Of a DNA stretch of 34,167 nucleotides, positions 7,906 to 16,351 are shown piece after piece. Origin of the DNA: Sulfurimonas crateris (GTDB taxonomy: Bacteria > Campylobacterota > Campylobacteria > Campylobacterales > Sulfurimonadaceae). Both the position numbers and the translations under genes were made by a program. How positions within the stretch are numbered: position 1 is the first letter of the stretch; every line of letters starts with the position of its first letter. The stretch is from positions 1 to 34,167 of the forward strand of contig CAMCYC010000022.1 of assembly GCA_945883795.1 (NCBI GenBank). Reading direction: 5' to 3'. Below the pieces are notes generated by a model. The model did no database searches, was not told the DNA's origin, and worked only from the letters and a program-made list of their open reading frames with translations.

Positions 7906-8658
7906 ATGAGTAACATTATTATTTTGATGATTTTAGGTGCAGTTTTTTACTACATTTTTAAAAGTTATGCTAAATACACAGTGTATTCCAAAGAAGCGTT
8001 AAAAAACTTTTCAGTTTCAAAGCACTCTCTTAGAAATAGTGAGCTTGGTCTTTTTGTTGCACTTGTTGCAAAAGTTGCAAAAGCCGATGGAAGAGTTGAT
8101 GCACTTGAGGCACAACTTATTGGTATCATGTTTGATGATATTTCGGCAGTTTTTCCAGAGCCAGAAAAAACAAAAAATATCTTAAAAGAGATATTTAATG
8201 AAGAGAAAGAAAAAGCGTATGACACACAAGAGATAGCCCAAACTTTGGGTCAAGCTATTAGACGAGATAAATCTAAACAACTTCAATTTATGGGCTTTTT
8301 AATTCAGTTGGCTTTTGTAGATGGCGAAGTTTCTCCAAGTGAAGAGGATGTTTTACAAACAATTGCTGCCGCTTTTGAATTTGACCCAAATGCGTATCAT
8401 GCCATTTTTGACCAGTTTGAAAAAATAATGAAAAATGTTCAACCAAAAGTTAATATTGCAGATGCCTATAAACTTTTAGGTGTTAAAGAGTCTGATGATA
8501 TGGACACAATTAAAAAAGCATATAGAAAATTAGTAAGAGAGTTTCACCCCGACATCATCAAATCTCAAGGCAAGGATGAATCTTACATGAAAGAAGCAAC
8601 TGCTAAAACACAAGAGATAAATCAAGCGTATGAGATGATAAAAAACGCTAGAGATTAA
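7906..8658 (+). CDS. Membrane-anchored TerB-DnaJ co-chaperone (DjlA-like)
   Basis: 250 residues from the ATG at 7906; AAGGA sits 5 bases upstream, while an in-frame TTG at 7870 lies inside the promoter. An N-terminal membrane helix (residues 1-18) is followed by a TerB-like helical domain with two acidic motifs, AKADGRVDALEAQLI and AFVDGEVSPSEEDVL. A C-terminal J domain (about 184-250) follows, with DAYKLLGV and the essential HPD in REFHPD. J domains stimulate the ATPase of DnaK. The order anchor-TerB-J is that of DjlA, an inner-membrane co-chaperone facing the cytoplasm. Its last 11 bases overlap the convergent phosphoribosyltransferase gene. Confidence 0.88.
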   Translation: MSNIIILMILGAVFYYIFKSYAKYTVYSKEALKNFSVSKHSLRNSELGLFVALVAKVAKADGRVDALEAQLIGIMFDDISAVFPEPEKTKNILKEIFNEEKEKAYDTQEIAQTLGQAIRRDKSKQLQFMGFLIQLAFVDGEVSPSEEDVLQTIAAAFEFDPNAYHAIFDQFEKIMKNVQPKVNIADAYKLLGVKESDDMDTIKKAYRKLVREFHPDIIKSQGKDESYMKEATAKTQEINQAYEMIKNARD

Positions 8659-9091
8659 AATCCCTTTCCCAAAAAAAATCTATCCAATCATCTGCCTCAT
8701 TTATCCAATAATGAGGCTCATAAACTGAAGTTCTTTTATAAAAAAGTGTGCATGAACGAAATTCTATCTTGCTATTTTTTTCTAAAAGTTCACTCATGAC
8801 AGCTTTGAGTGTGTCACCACTATCTGCTATATCATCAACGACTAAAACTCTTTTTATATGTTCAAATACGCAATTATTATGAATAGTGATTGCATCCCTT
8901 TTTTCAGATTCATCGTAGAGTTCTGTTCTGAGTGTTTGCACATCTCTTATATTTAAACCCTCTGCCAAAGCATGAGAAAGGCTAAGTCCACCTCTGGCAA
9001 TCCCAACTATCATTTCTGGTTGAAATGCTTTTATTTGTTCAAGAAGTTTTCTTGTATCTTCTCTAAAATTTTCGTATGCGTAATATTTCAT
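8648..9091 (-). CDS. Purine-type phosphoribosyltransferase
   Basis: 147 residues, typical for small type I phosphoribosyltransferases. The PRPP-binding loop VDDIADSGDT is at residues 85-94, and the IARGGL segment (31-36) forms the other phosphate loop. Proteins of this shape salvage hypoxanthine, guanine or xanthine to nucleotides; the C-terminal aromatic pair (WIDFFWERD) resembles xanthine-guanine enzymes, where it stacks on the base. Substrate is inferred, not shown. AAGGGTGG precedes the ATG. It is divergent from pepN and convergent with the TerB-DnaJ gene, overlapping it by 11 bases. Confidence 0.85.
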   Translation of the reverse strand: MKYYAYENFREDTRKLLEQIKAFQPEMIVGIARGGLSLSHALAEGLNIRDVQTLRTELYDESEKRDAITIHNNCVFEHIKRVLVVDDIADSGDTLKAVMSELLEKNSKIEFRSCTLFYKRTSVYEPHYWINEADDWIDFFWERDFNL

Positions 9092-9192
9092 GATACCACC
9101 CTTTGTAATTCATATTATAGAATTTTTTTCTAAAAATAATATTTCAATTCTCTTATGCTATGATTCTCAAAAAATACAAAAGAAGTGCAATT

Positions 9193-11760
9193 ATGAATGA
9201 ACTAAAAACAATATATTTACAAGATTACAAACCATTTCCATTTAAAATGCTAAGTTGCGATTTGGAATTTGATTTATTTGAGGAATACGCTCTCGTTAAG
9301 AATGTAATGAAATTGCAAAAACTTGATGAAAGTGTTTCTGATATAGTTTTAGATAGCTTCAATTTGAATCTCATAGAGTTGTGGCTCAATGATTTAAAAC
9401 TCAAAGATACTCGATACATTTTAAAAGATGAGAGTTTGACTGTTTTAAATGTACCTAAAAAGTTTAGTTTAAAAGTGGTGAATAAAATTTTTCCACATAC
9501 AAATACAGAGTTAGAGGGTTTGTATAAATCAAGCTCTATTTTTTGTACCCAAAATGAGCCAGAAGGTTTTAGAAAAATTACACCTTATCTCGACCGTCCA
9601 GATATTATGAGTGTTTTTACAACTACAGTTATAGCAGATAAAGAAAAGTATCCAATTTTACTGAGTAATGGAAATAAAAAATTAGAGCAAGATTTAGACA
9701 ATGGCAGACACAGTGTCACATGGCATGACCCATTTCCTAAACCATCTTATCTTTTTGCATTAGTTGCTGGAAATTTAGGTTTTATAAGTGATACCTACAC
9801 AACTGCTTTCAAAGAGCATGTGGAGCTGAATATTTATTGTGATTTGGGGAATGAAGAAAAATGCTACCATGCTATGAAATCTCTCAAAGAAGCGATGGTT
9901 TGGGATGAAGAGAAATATGGAAGAGAGTATGATTTAGAGATTTATAACATTGTAGCAGTTGATAGTTTTAACATGGGAGCTATGGAAAACAAGGGGTTAA
10001 ATATTTTTAATTCTCACTATGTTTTAGCAAATAAGGAATTGGCAACTGATAGCGATTTTATGGGTATTCAAAGCGTGATTGCACATGAATACTTTCATAA
10101 TTGGACGGGAAATCGTATCACTTGCCGTGATTGGTTTCAACTTACTCTCAAAGAGGGGCTTACTGTATTTCGTGACCAATGTTTTTCAGCTGATTTAAAC
10201 TCCAAAAATGTACAACGGATTCAAGCGGTAAAATCTCTAAGAGAGCGACAATTTGTGGAAGATGCTTCTTCTACAGCCCATCCAATTCAGCCAAAGTCTT
10301 ACATGTCTATGAATAATTTTTACACAGCAACGGTTTATGAAAAAGGTGCTGAGGTGATTGGGATGATTCATACGCTTATAGGAGCAGAGGCTTATAGAAA
10401 AGCGACTGATTTATATTTTGAACGATTTGATGGACAAGCAGTTACTACAGATGACTTTTTAAATGTGATGAGTGAAGCAAGTGGGCATGATTTAAGTCAG
10501 TTTAAAAGATGGTATGACCAATCAGGGACACCAAAACTTGAAGTGCAAGACTCTTTTTATCATGGTATTTACACAATAAAGATAAAACAAATAATTCCAA
10601 AAGCAGTCAATGGCACGGAGCAAAAACCTTATTATTTTCCTTTAACCATAGGATTAATTGGTCTTGATGCAAAAGAAATATTAGAAAAGGTTTTAATAAT
10701 TTCCAAAGAGAATGAAGAATTTATTTTTGAAGGGCTTAATAGTAAACCATATTTATCTCTGAATCGTGATTTCTCAGCACCTATTATTATAGAGCAAACG
10801 GGTACAGAATATCCATTTTTGATGAAACATGACCATAATAGCTTTGCAAGATATGAATCTGCACACTCTTTTGCAATTGATACACTCGAAGAGATTATTT
10901 TAGATGGTTATATCAATAGTGTATTTATAGAAGCGTATGGGTATATTTTGGATTTAGATATTGATTTATCATATAAAGCATTACTCTTGGAACTGCCATC
11001 TATCTCTACGCTGATGCAAAGACAAAAGAAGATTGATTTTGAACCTCTTTATTTTGCAAAAGAGAGATTAGAGAAAGAGTTAGCACACAAATATAAAGCC
11101 AAACTTTTAGAACTTTATCATGTAAATCACATTCCCAGAAGCGAAGATATTGATGCAGTGAGTATGGCACAACGGTCTCTTAAAAATAGAGTTTTAAGAC
11201 TTCTTGGTACACTTGAGAGTGAAGATATTATAGCTCTTGTAAAAAAACAGTATGAAAATTCATTTACTATGACAGATAAAATTGTAGCTTTAGATATTTT
11301 GGAAAATATTGATGAGACATCTTCCAAAATTGCAATGGCAGATTTTTATGCAAAATATAAAAAAGATACTTTGGTCATGAATAAATATTTTGCAATTTTG
11401 GCTGGTTCAAACCGTAAAGGGACACTTGAGAGAGTAATAGAACTTCAAAATGATGAGGTTTATGATGAAAAAGTACCAAATCTTGCCCGTGCTTTAATTG
11501 GTGTATTTTCAAAAAATTATAAATATTTTCATGCAAAAGATGCAACGGGATATATTTTTTTAGCAGACAAAATTATTGAAATAGATTCGATAAATGCACA
11601 AACTGCTTCCTCTTTAGCTGGAGCATTTAAAATGTACAAAAGATTAAACTCAATAAATAAAGAGTTAATGCAAAAGCAGTTAGAGCGAATTATTTCTACT
11701 CAGACACTTTCAAAAAATGTTTATGAAATAGTCAGTAAAATTTTAAAAATACAACAATAA
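9193..11760 (+). CDS. pepN: Aminopeptidase N (M1 zinc metallopeptidase)
   Basis: 855 residues from the ATG at 9193, which has AGAAG 7 bases upstream; an ATG at 9160 is in frame but falls in the likely -10 region (TATGCT/TATGAT at 9154-9164). The enzyme removes N-terminal amino acids from peptides in the cytoplasm. The exopeptidase motif GAMEN is at 262-266, the zinc motif HEYFH at 298-302 within HEYFHNWTGNR, and the third ligand glutamate at 321 in LKEGLTVF. The long C-terminal helical domain is complete, so the gene is the PepN type found in proteobacteria. No signal peptide. It is transcribed alone or with sqr downstream, 140 bases away. Confidence 0.96.
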   Translation: MNELKTIYLQDYKPFPFKMLSCDLEFDLFEEYALVKNVMKLQKLDESVSDIVLDSFNLNLIELWLNDLKLKDTRYILKDESLTVLNVPKKFSLKVVNKIFPHTNTELEGLYKSSSIFCTQNEPEGFRKITPYLDRPDIMSVFTTTVIADKEKYPILLSNGNKKLEQDLDNGRHSVTWHDPFPKPSYLFALVAGNLGFISDTYTTAFKEHVELNIYCDLGNEEKCYHAMKSLKEAMVWDEEKYGREYDLEIYNIVAVDSFNMGAMENKGLNIFNSHYVLANKELATDSDFMGIQSVIAHEYFHNWTGNRITCRDWFQLTLKEGLTVFRDQCFSADLNSKNVQRIQAVKSLRERQFVEDASSTAHPIQPKSYMSMNNFYTATVYEKGAEVIGMIHTLIGAEAYRKATDLYFERFDGQAVTTDDFLNVMSEASGHDLSQFKRWYDQSGTPKLEVQDSFYHGIYTIKIKQIIPKAVNGTEQKPYYFPLTIGLIGLDAKEILEKVLIISKENEEFIFEGLNSKPYLSLNRDFSAPIIIEQTGTEYPFLMKHDHNSFARYESAHSFAIDTLEEIILDGYINSVFIEAYGYILDLDIDLSYKALLLELPSISTLMQRQKKIDFEPLYFAKERLEKELAHKYKAKLLELYHVNHIPRSEDIDAVSMAQRSLKNRVLRLLGTLESEDIIALVKKQYENSFTMTDKIVALDILENIDETSSKIAMADFYAKYKKDTLVMNKYFAILAGSNRKGTLERVIELQNDEVYDEKVPNLARALIGVFSKNYKYFHAKDATGYIFLADKIIEIDSINAQTASSLAGAFKMYKRLNSINKELMQKQLERIISTQTLSKNVYEIVSKILKIQQ

Positions 11761-11761
11761 C

Positions 11762-11770
11762 TGATATAAT
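11762..11770 (+). promoter_or_regulatory. Distal extended -10 promoter upstream of sqr
   Basis: TGATATAAT matches the extended -10 consensus TGnTATAAT. It starts 2 bases after the pepN stop and would give sqr an untranslated leader of roughly 124 bases. Confidence 0.45.
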
Positions 11771-11862
11771 CTTGTAATCTCTTTGGTTAGAGCTTTCAAA
11801 AGTTTTATATTTAAAATTTATAATTAATAATTTGTTAAAAAAATAATTTTTTAGTAAAATTT

Positions 11863-11871
11863 TGATAAAAT
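11863..11871 (+). promoter_or_regulatory. Proximal extended -10 promoter of sqr
   Basis: TGATAAAAT, an extended -10 with one mismatch, 29 bases before the sqr ATG at 11901. Together with the distal element it suggests two tandem promoters. Confidence 0.45.
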
Positions 11872-11900
11872 CTTTTGGAATAAAATATAAGGAAATTTAT

Positions 11901-13370
11901 ATGGCAAGATTAGTTGTTTTAGGTGGTGGTGTCTCAGGTCACACTGCTGCGACTTTCGCGGCAAAATGGTTGGGTTCATCTCACGAGGTTGTAGTTGTTA
12001 CTCCAAATTCAAAATGGAACTGGATTCCTTCAAATATTTGGGTTGGTGTTGGTCAAATGACTAAAGAAGAGGTAACTTTTCCTTTAGCACCAGTATATGC
12101 AAAAGCTGGAATTAATTACAAACAAGCAAAAGCGGTATCTATTAATCCTGAAGGTGATGCATCAACTGATAAACCTTTTGTAACAATAGAATATACAGAA
12201 GCAGGTAGAGAAGGTCAAATTGCAACTGTAGAATATGATTATCTTATTAATGCAACTGGACCAAAACTTAACTTTGCGGCAACGCCAGGTTTAGGTGATG
12301 CGAATGGTCTTGGTAAATTTACAGTATCTGTTTGTACAGCCGACCATGCAGAACATGCATTCGAAGAGTTGACAAAAGTTATTGCAAAAATGAAAGCTGG
12401 TGAGCGTCAAAAAATATTGATAGGTACGGGTCATGGTATGTGTACTTGTCAAGGTGCTGCATTTGAGTATATCTTCAATGTTGAGCATGAAATCAAAAAA
12501 GCTGGTGTTCGTAACATGGCAGATATCAAGTGGATTTCAAATGAATCTTTCTTGGGTGATTTTGGTATGGGCGGACTTCACATGAAAGTTGGTGGTTATG
12601 CAGTAAGTTCAAAACTTTTTGCAGAATCTTTATTTGCTGAGAGAAATGTTGATTGGTTAATTGGTGCGCATGTTCATAAAGTAGAAGCTGGAAAAGCTCA
12701 TTATGAACTTCTTGATGGAAGTATGGGTGTAGAAGAGTTTGATTTCTCAATGTTAATTCCACCATTTGCTGGTGTTGGTTTAAAAGCATATAATAAAGCA
12801 GGTGAAGATATTACAGCGACACTTTTTGCTCCAAATGGATTTATGAAAGTAGATGCAAATTATGCAGCAGGTGCTTATGAAAATTGGAAAGCAAGTGATT
12901 GGCCAAAAACTTATCAAACACCAAGCTATAAAAATATTTTCGCAGCAGGTATTGCGTTTGCACCACCACACCTTATTTCCAAACCTATGAGTTCACCAAA
13001 TGGAACTCCAATTAATCCAACTCCTCCAAGAACTGGTATGCCAGCTGGTATTATTGGAAAAGCAGTAGCTCATTCTGTATGTGATTTAATTACAAAAGGT
13101 GTAAATGCACATTTACATGAAGCTTCTATGGCTGCAATGGGTGCTGCATGTGTTGCTTCTGCAGGAAAAGGTTTATTTGATGGAACAGCAGCTGCTATGA
13201 CTGTTTATCCTGTTGTGCCTGATTTTGAAAAATATCCTGGAACAGGTCGTGATACAGATTATACTTTTGGTGAAATTGGTCTTGCTGGTCACTGGATTAA
13301 ACATATTTTACATCACTTGTTTATCTACAAAGCAAAACTTAACCCAGGCTGGACATTAATTCCAGAATAA
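11901..13370 (+). CDS. sqr: Sulfide:quinone oxidoreductase
   Basis: 489 residues from the ATG at 11901 with AAGGAAA upstream; an earlier in-frame TTG lacks a binding site. This FAD enzyme oxidises sulfide to polysulfide or sulfur and passes electrons to the membrane quinone pool. The FAD-binding GGGVSG is at residues 8-13. Three cysteines fit the redox cysteines of the family: C145 (SVCTADHAE), C181 or C183 (GMCTCQGAA) and C417 (GAACVASAG). The protein is longer than the common 400-430 residues; the C-terminal GHWIKHILHHLFIYKAKLNPGW is amphipathic and probably docks it to the membrane. The exact SQR type (I-VI) cannot be fixed by eye; a flavocytochrome-c-like or other FAD oxidoreductase is less likely because of the cysteine pattern. 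Confidence 0.85.
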   Translation: MARLVVLGGGVSGHTAATFAAKWLGSSHEVVVVTPNSKWNWIPSNIWVGVGQMTKEEVTFPLAPVYAKAGINYKQAKAVSINPEGDASTDKPFVTIEYTEAGREGQIATVEYDYLINATGPKLNFAATPGLGDANGLGKFTVSVCTADHAEHAFEELTKVIAKMKAGERQKILIGTGHGMCTCQGAAFEYIFNVEHEIKKAGVRNMADIKWISNESFLGDFGMGGLHMKVGGYAVSSKLFAESLFAERNVDWLIGAHVHKVEAGKAHYELLDGSMGVEEFDFSMLIPPFAGVGLKAYNKAGEDITATLFAPNGFMKVDANYAAGAYENWKASDWPKTYQTPSYKNIFAAGIAFAPPHLISKPMSSPNGTPINPTPPRTGMPAGIIGKAVAHSVCDLITKGVNAHLHEASMAAMGAACVASAGKGLFDGTAAAMTVYPVVPDFEKYPGTGRDTDYTFGEIGLAGHWIKHILHHLFIYKAKLNPGWTLIPE

Positions 13371-13386
13371 AAATTGTATTGGCGTG

Positions 13387-13417
13387 GATAAATGGAATTT
13401 ATTCCATTTATCTTTTT
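13387..13417 (+). terminator. Intrinsic terminator after sqr
   Basis: GATAAATGGAAT at 13387-13398 pairs perfectly over 12 bases with ATTCCATTTATC at 13401-13412, followed by TTTTT. It lies 17 bases after the sqr stop, between sqr and the 53-residue gene, so it may lower rather than abolish expression of the latter. Confidence 0.75.
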
Positions 13418-13421
13418 AATC

Positions 13422-13436
13422 AGTTCTATAAGAACT
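13422..13436 (+). promoter_or_regulatory. Second small hairpin between sqr and the 53-residue gene
   Basis: AGTTCT and AGAACT pair over 6 bases around the loop ATA, followed by TTTT. It comes 5 bases after the first terminator and 24 bases before the next ATG. It could add to termination or block entry to the next gene. Confidence 0.35.
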
Positions 13437-13460
13437 TTTATAAATAATAAGGAATAATCT

Positions 13461-13622
13461 ATGAAAGAAGAAGAAGTAAACTTTGCGAAAAACGAGCGTT
13501 TTCAATTAACTATGATTCCTGGGACAGTTGCAAAATCTATGAGAACTTGTGTAGTTTGGCAATTTATTAGATTCTTGGTAATCAATATTAAAATGTTAGT
13601 TGTGGTAAGTAAAAGTCACTAA
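13461..13622 (+). CDS. 53-residue basic, hydrophobic protein following sqr
   Basis: ATG at 13461 with AAGGAAT 6-8 bases upstream, intact frame, stop TAA. It begins MKEEEVNFAKNERF, then QLTMIPGTVAKSMRTC and a hydrophobic but Arg/Lys-spotted helix VVWQFIRFLVINIKMLVVVS, ending KSH. The one cysteine is at about residue 30. The helix looks like a membrane-surface or single-pass segment. I do not recognise the family. Its position 90 bases after sqr on the same strand, with a hairpin on each side, suggests a link to sulfide oxidation, which is inference. Confidence 0.7.
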   Translation: MKEEEVNFAKNERFQLTMIPGTVAKSMRTCVVWQFIRFLVINIKMLVVVSKSH

Positions 13623-13630
13623 TTTTTATC

Positions 13631-13659
13631 ATAAGACTTTAGAGTTTCTAAAGTCTTAT
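13631..13659 (+). terminator. Strong hairpin after the 53-residue gene
   Basis: A perfect 13-base stem, ATAAGACTTTAGA (13631-13643) with TCTAAAGTCTTAT (13647-13659), loop GTT. It is not followed by a T-run, so it may be a 3'-end stabiliser or a weak terminator. It ends 13 bases before the likely ATG of the histidine kinase. Confidence 0.5.
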
Positions 13660-13672
13660 TGGAATGCTTGTT

Positions 13673-16351
13673 ATGAATAATAACCTTTTCCCTCTTAGTA
13701 ATCTGCAACATTTTTTTATCTCATCACAAGATATTATTTTAAAAACTTGGATATATAGTACTACAACAAAAAAAATTCTTTCTCTTCATGCGATTGTAGC
13801 AAATGATTTTTTAGAAGATTATTCTCAAGGTTTATTTGAATATTTTATAAATATGCTTTCCATGACAGTAGAGATAGAAAATAACCCTTTTATGAAAAGT
13901 TTTTTGTCTTATTTCCAATATAGAGAGATGAGTGTTGATTCTCTTTTTGAACTTTGCACGAACTTTCGTGGTGTCATTGTAAATTGTATTTATGAGAATA
14001 ATTTAGACTCACGAGAGGTGCTTAAGGAAGTTTTTTCTATTTTTGATAAAAATTTTAAACTGATTTTGAAATATTATACAGATATGATTTTTCAAAAAGA
14101 GTTAGATATTAATAGAAATCTTAAACTTCTAAGTGAATATAAAAAAGCGTTAGATGAGAGTGCTTTAATCTTTAAGACAGATTTATCAGGAAAAATTACC
14201 TATATAAATGATAAATTATTAGAATTCTCAGGTTATGAAAGTGTTGAAGTGATTGGACAAAAACTCAATAATATGATTTATAATGATATTTCTAATGGTA
14301 AAATAGAACATATTTACAAAGAGTTAAAACACAAACATATGTATAAAGGGATTATTAAAGCATACAAAAAAAATAGAGATTATTTTTATGTAGATGTAAC
14401 AATTGTCAAAATTAATGACATCCGTCATAGTTTAACTGAGTACATGGTAATTGCAAATGATGTAACAAAATTGATAGATGCACGGATAGATGCACTCAAA
14501 GCAGCTAAAGCAAAAGAGTATTTTTTGTCCAATATGTCGCATGAGATTAGAACCCCTTTAAATGCAATTTTAGGTTTTGTAAATTTACTTATCGATGAAA
14601 ATTTATCTAAAAAGCATAGAAATTATTTGGAGATTATTTTAAACAGTGGTGAAAATCTTTTGAGTATTATTAATGATATTCTAGATTTTTCCAAACTTCG
14701 TAGTGGTGAATTTGCTATCGAACCAACTATTTTTTCAATCCATGATGAACTTAGCCATGCGATGGAGCTTTTTGTAGCGAGTGCTACTGCTAAAAATATA
14801 ACAATTACCTCCTTTATAGACCCAGAAATCCCAAGAGAATTATTTGCAGATGCACTGAGAATTAAACAAATAGTTTCAAATTTATTAAGTAATGCTATTA
14901 AATTTACTCCAAAAAATGGGATTATTCATGTTGAATCATTATGTGATGAGAAGAGATTATTCATTAGTGTCAAAGATAATGGGATAGGAATTCCACAAAA
15001 AGATATTCAAAATATTTTTTCCGCTTTTACCCAATCGAGGCAAAATAGAGCTATTAAAAATGATGGAACAGGTCTTGGTTTATCTATTTGTAGTCAACTT
15101 GTCCACCACATGAATGGAACTATCCATGTAGATTCAAAAGTTGGAGTAGGAAGTATTTTTAGTGTTGAGATACCTATTGAATTTAATACGGAGCAATGCA
15201 AGTTATTTGATGATATCAAAGAGTTTCAAGAGCTTAAAATGGTTTTGTATGCAAAAGATAAAAAAATACTTTTTCAGCATGAATCGTTTATGAAATATGC
15301 AGATGCTTTTAAAATGAATCTTACAATTGTAGAAAATTTTGATTGTGAATTTGATATTGCTTTATTTGTTCATGAAGATATAAGTGAAGAGTTTAAGCAA
15401 AATGTTTTAAATACAAATAAAAAATATATAGCACTCATGAGTAAATTGTATGATGATTATGAACGGTATCCAAATATTACAGCACTTTGTTTTCCTATTT
15501 ATTGTTCTAAATTACACTCTATTTTTAGTGAAGTTGTACATACAATAGGGTATACACTTGATAACTCTAAAGAGATACAACAGTTTGAAGGGCATATTCT
15601 TGTTGCAGAAGATAATCAAGCAAATCAAGAACTCATAAAAGCGATACTTACAAAATATGGACTCAGTTTTACTATTGCTTCTCATGGATTAGAAGCTTTT
15701 GAATTGTACAAAATAAATAGCTATGATTTAATTCTGATGGATGAACAAATGGCAATCATGGATGGAAAAGAGGCAGCTAAAAAAATCTTGAAGTATGAGA
15801 AGGAAAATAATTTACCTCATACTCCAATTTCAGCTCTTACTGCAAATGTGCTATCTATAAAAGAGATGAATAATGTAACCATTGGCATATATGATACTTT
15901 TTTAACAAAACCAATAATTTTAAAAGAACTTGAAAATATTTTTGTGAGGTTTTTAAAAGTTGCAAGCAAAAGTATGAGTCACTTTGTAGATGCAGATACT
16001 CTTAGAACAAAAAATGTTAAAGGGTTAGATATGCAAAAATTGCGTAAAGAGCTTCTTTTAAGTGACGATGAAATTCTTTTTTTGATTGAACTTTTTATAA
16101 AAAAAATGAAAGTAACATTACCTAATTTAAAAAGTGTAATAGAGCAAAATGAATATGAAAAAATTGCTTTTATTGCACATAGTATCAAAGGTTCATGTGC
16201 TAATTTTAGAGTTGAAGTTTTACAAAAATACACGAGTGAGATGGAAAGCATGGCACTTAAGAAGAGTGCCGAATACAATTATTTAGAATCTTATAATCAG
16301 ATAGAAGTTCAGATACAAGAGATTCAAATAGTTTATCCCTCTTCTATATAA
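13673..16351 (+). CDS. Hybrid histidine kinase: helical N-domain, PAS, HisKA, HATPase, receiver, Hpt
   Basis: 892 residues from the ATG at 13673, which has GGAA at a normal distance; the ATG at 13664 overlaps that site. No membrane helix, so cytoplasmic. Residues 1-150 are helical and unrecognised (perhaps like the RsbR N-domain). A PAS domain covers about 155-260. HisKA follows with the phospho-accepting H290 in SHEIRTPLNAILGF. The ATPase has NLLSNAIKF (about 403-411), DNGIGIP (about 434) and GTGLGLSI (about 465). Residues 510-620 look like a degenerate receiver without the aspartate. A full receiver begins at about 640, with D690 in LILMDEQM. A C-terminal Hpt domain has H836 in AHSIKGSC. 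The layout implies a full phosphorelay. Its 3' end overlaps the response regulator gene. Confidence 0.92.
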   Translation: MNNNLFPLSNLQHFFISSQDIILKTWIYSTTTKKILSLHAIVANDFLEDYSQGLFEYFINMLSMTVEIENNPFMKSFLSYFQYREMSVDSLFELCTNFRGVIVNCIYENNLDSREVLKEVFSIFDKNFKLILKYYTDMIFQKELDINRNLKLLSEYKKALDESALIFKTDLSGKITYINDKLLEFSGYESVEVIGQKLNNMIYNDISNGKIEHIYKELKHKHMYKGIIKAYKKNRDYFYVDVTIVKINDIRHSLTEYMVIANDVTKLIDARIDALKAAKAKEYFLSNMSHEIRTPLNAILGFVNLLIDENLSKKHRNYLEIILNSGENLLSIINDILDFSKLRSGEFAIEPTIFSIHDELSHAMELFVASATAKNITITSFIDPEIPRELFADALRIKQIVSNLLSNAIKFTPKNGIIHVESLCDEKRLFISVKDNGIGIPQKDIQNIFSAFTQSRQNRAIKNDGTGLGLSICSQLVHHMNGTIHVDSKVGVGSIFSVEIPIEFNTEQCKLFDDIKEFQELKMVLYAKDKKILFQHESFMKYADAFKMNLTIVENFDCEFDIALFVHEDISEEFKQNVLNTNKKYIALMSKLYDDYERYPNITALCFPIYCSKLHSIFSEVVHTIGYTLDNSKEIQQFEGHILVAEDNQANQELIKAILTKYGLSFTIASHGLEAFELYKINSYDLILMDEQMAIMDGKEAAKKILKYEKENNLPHTPISALTANVLSIKEMNNVTIGIYDTFLTKPIILKELENIFVRFLKVASKSMSHFVDADTLRTKNVKGLDMQKLRKELLLSDDEILFLIELFIKKMKVTLPNLKSVIEQNEYEKIAFIAHSIKGSCANFRVEVLQKYTSEMESMALKKSAEYNYLESYNQIEVQIQEIQIVYPSSI

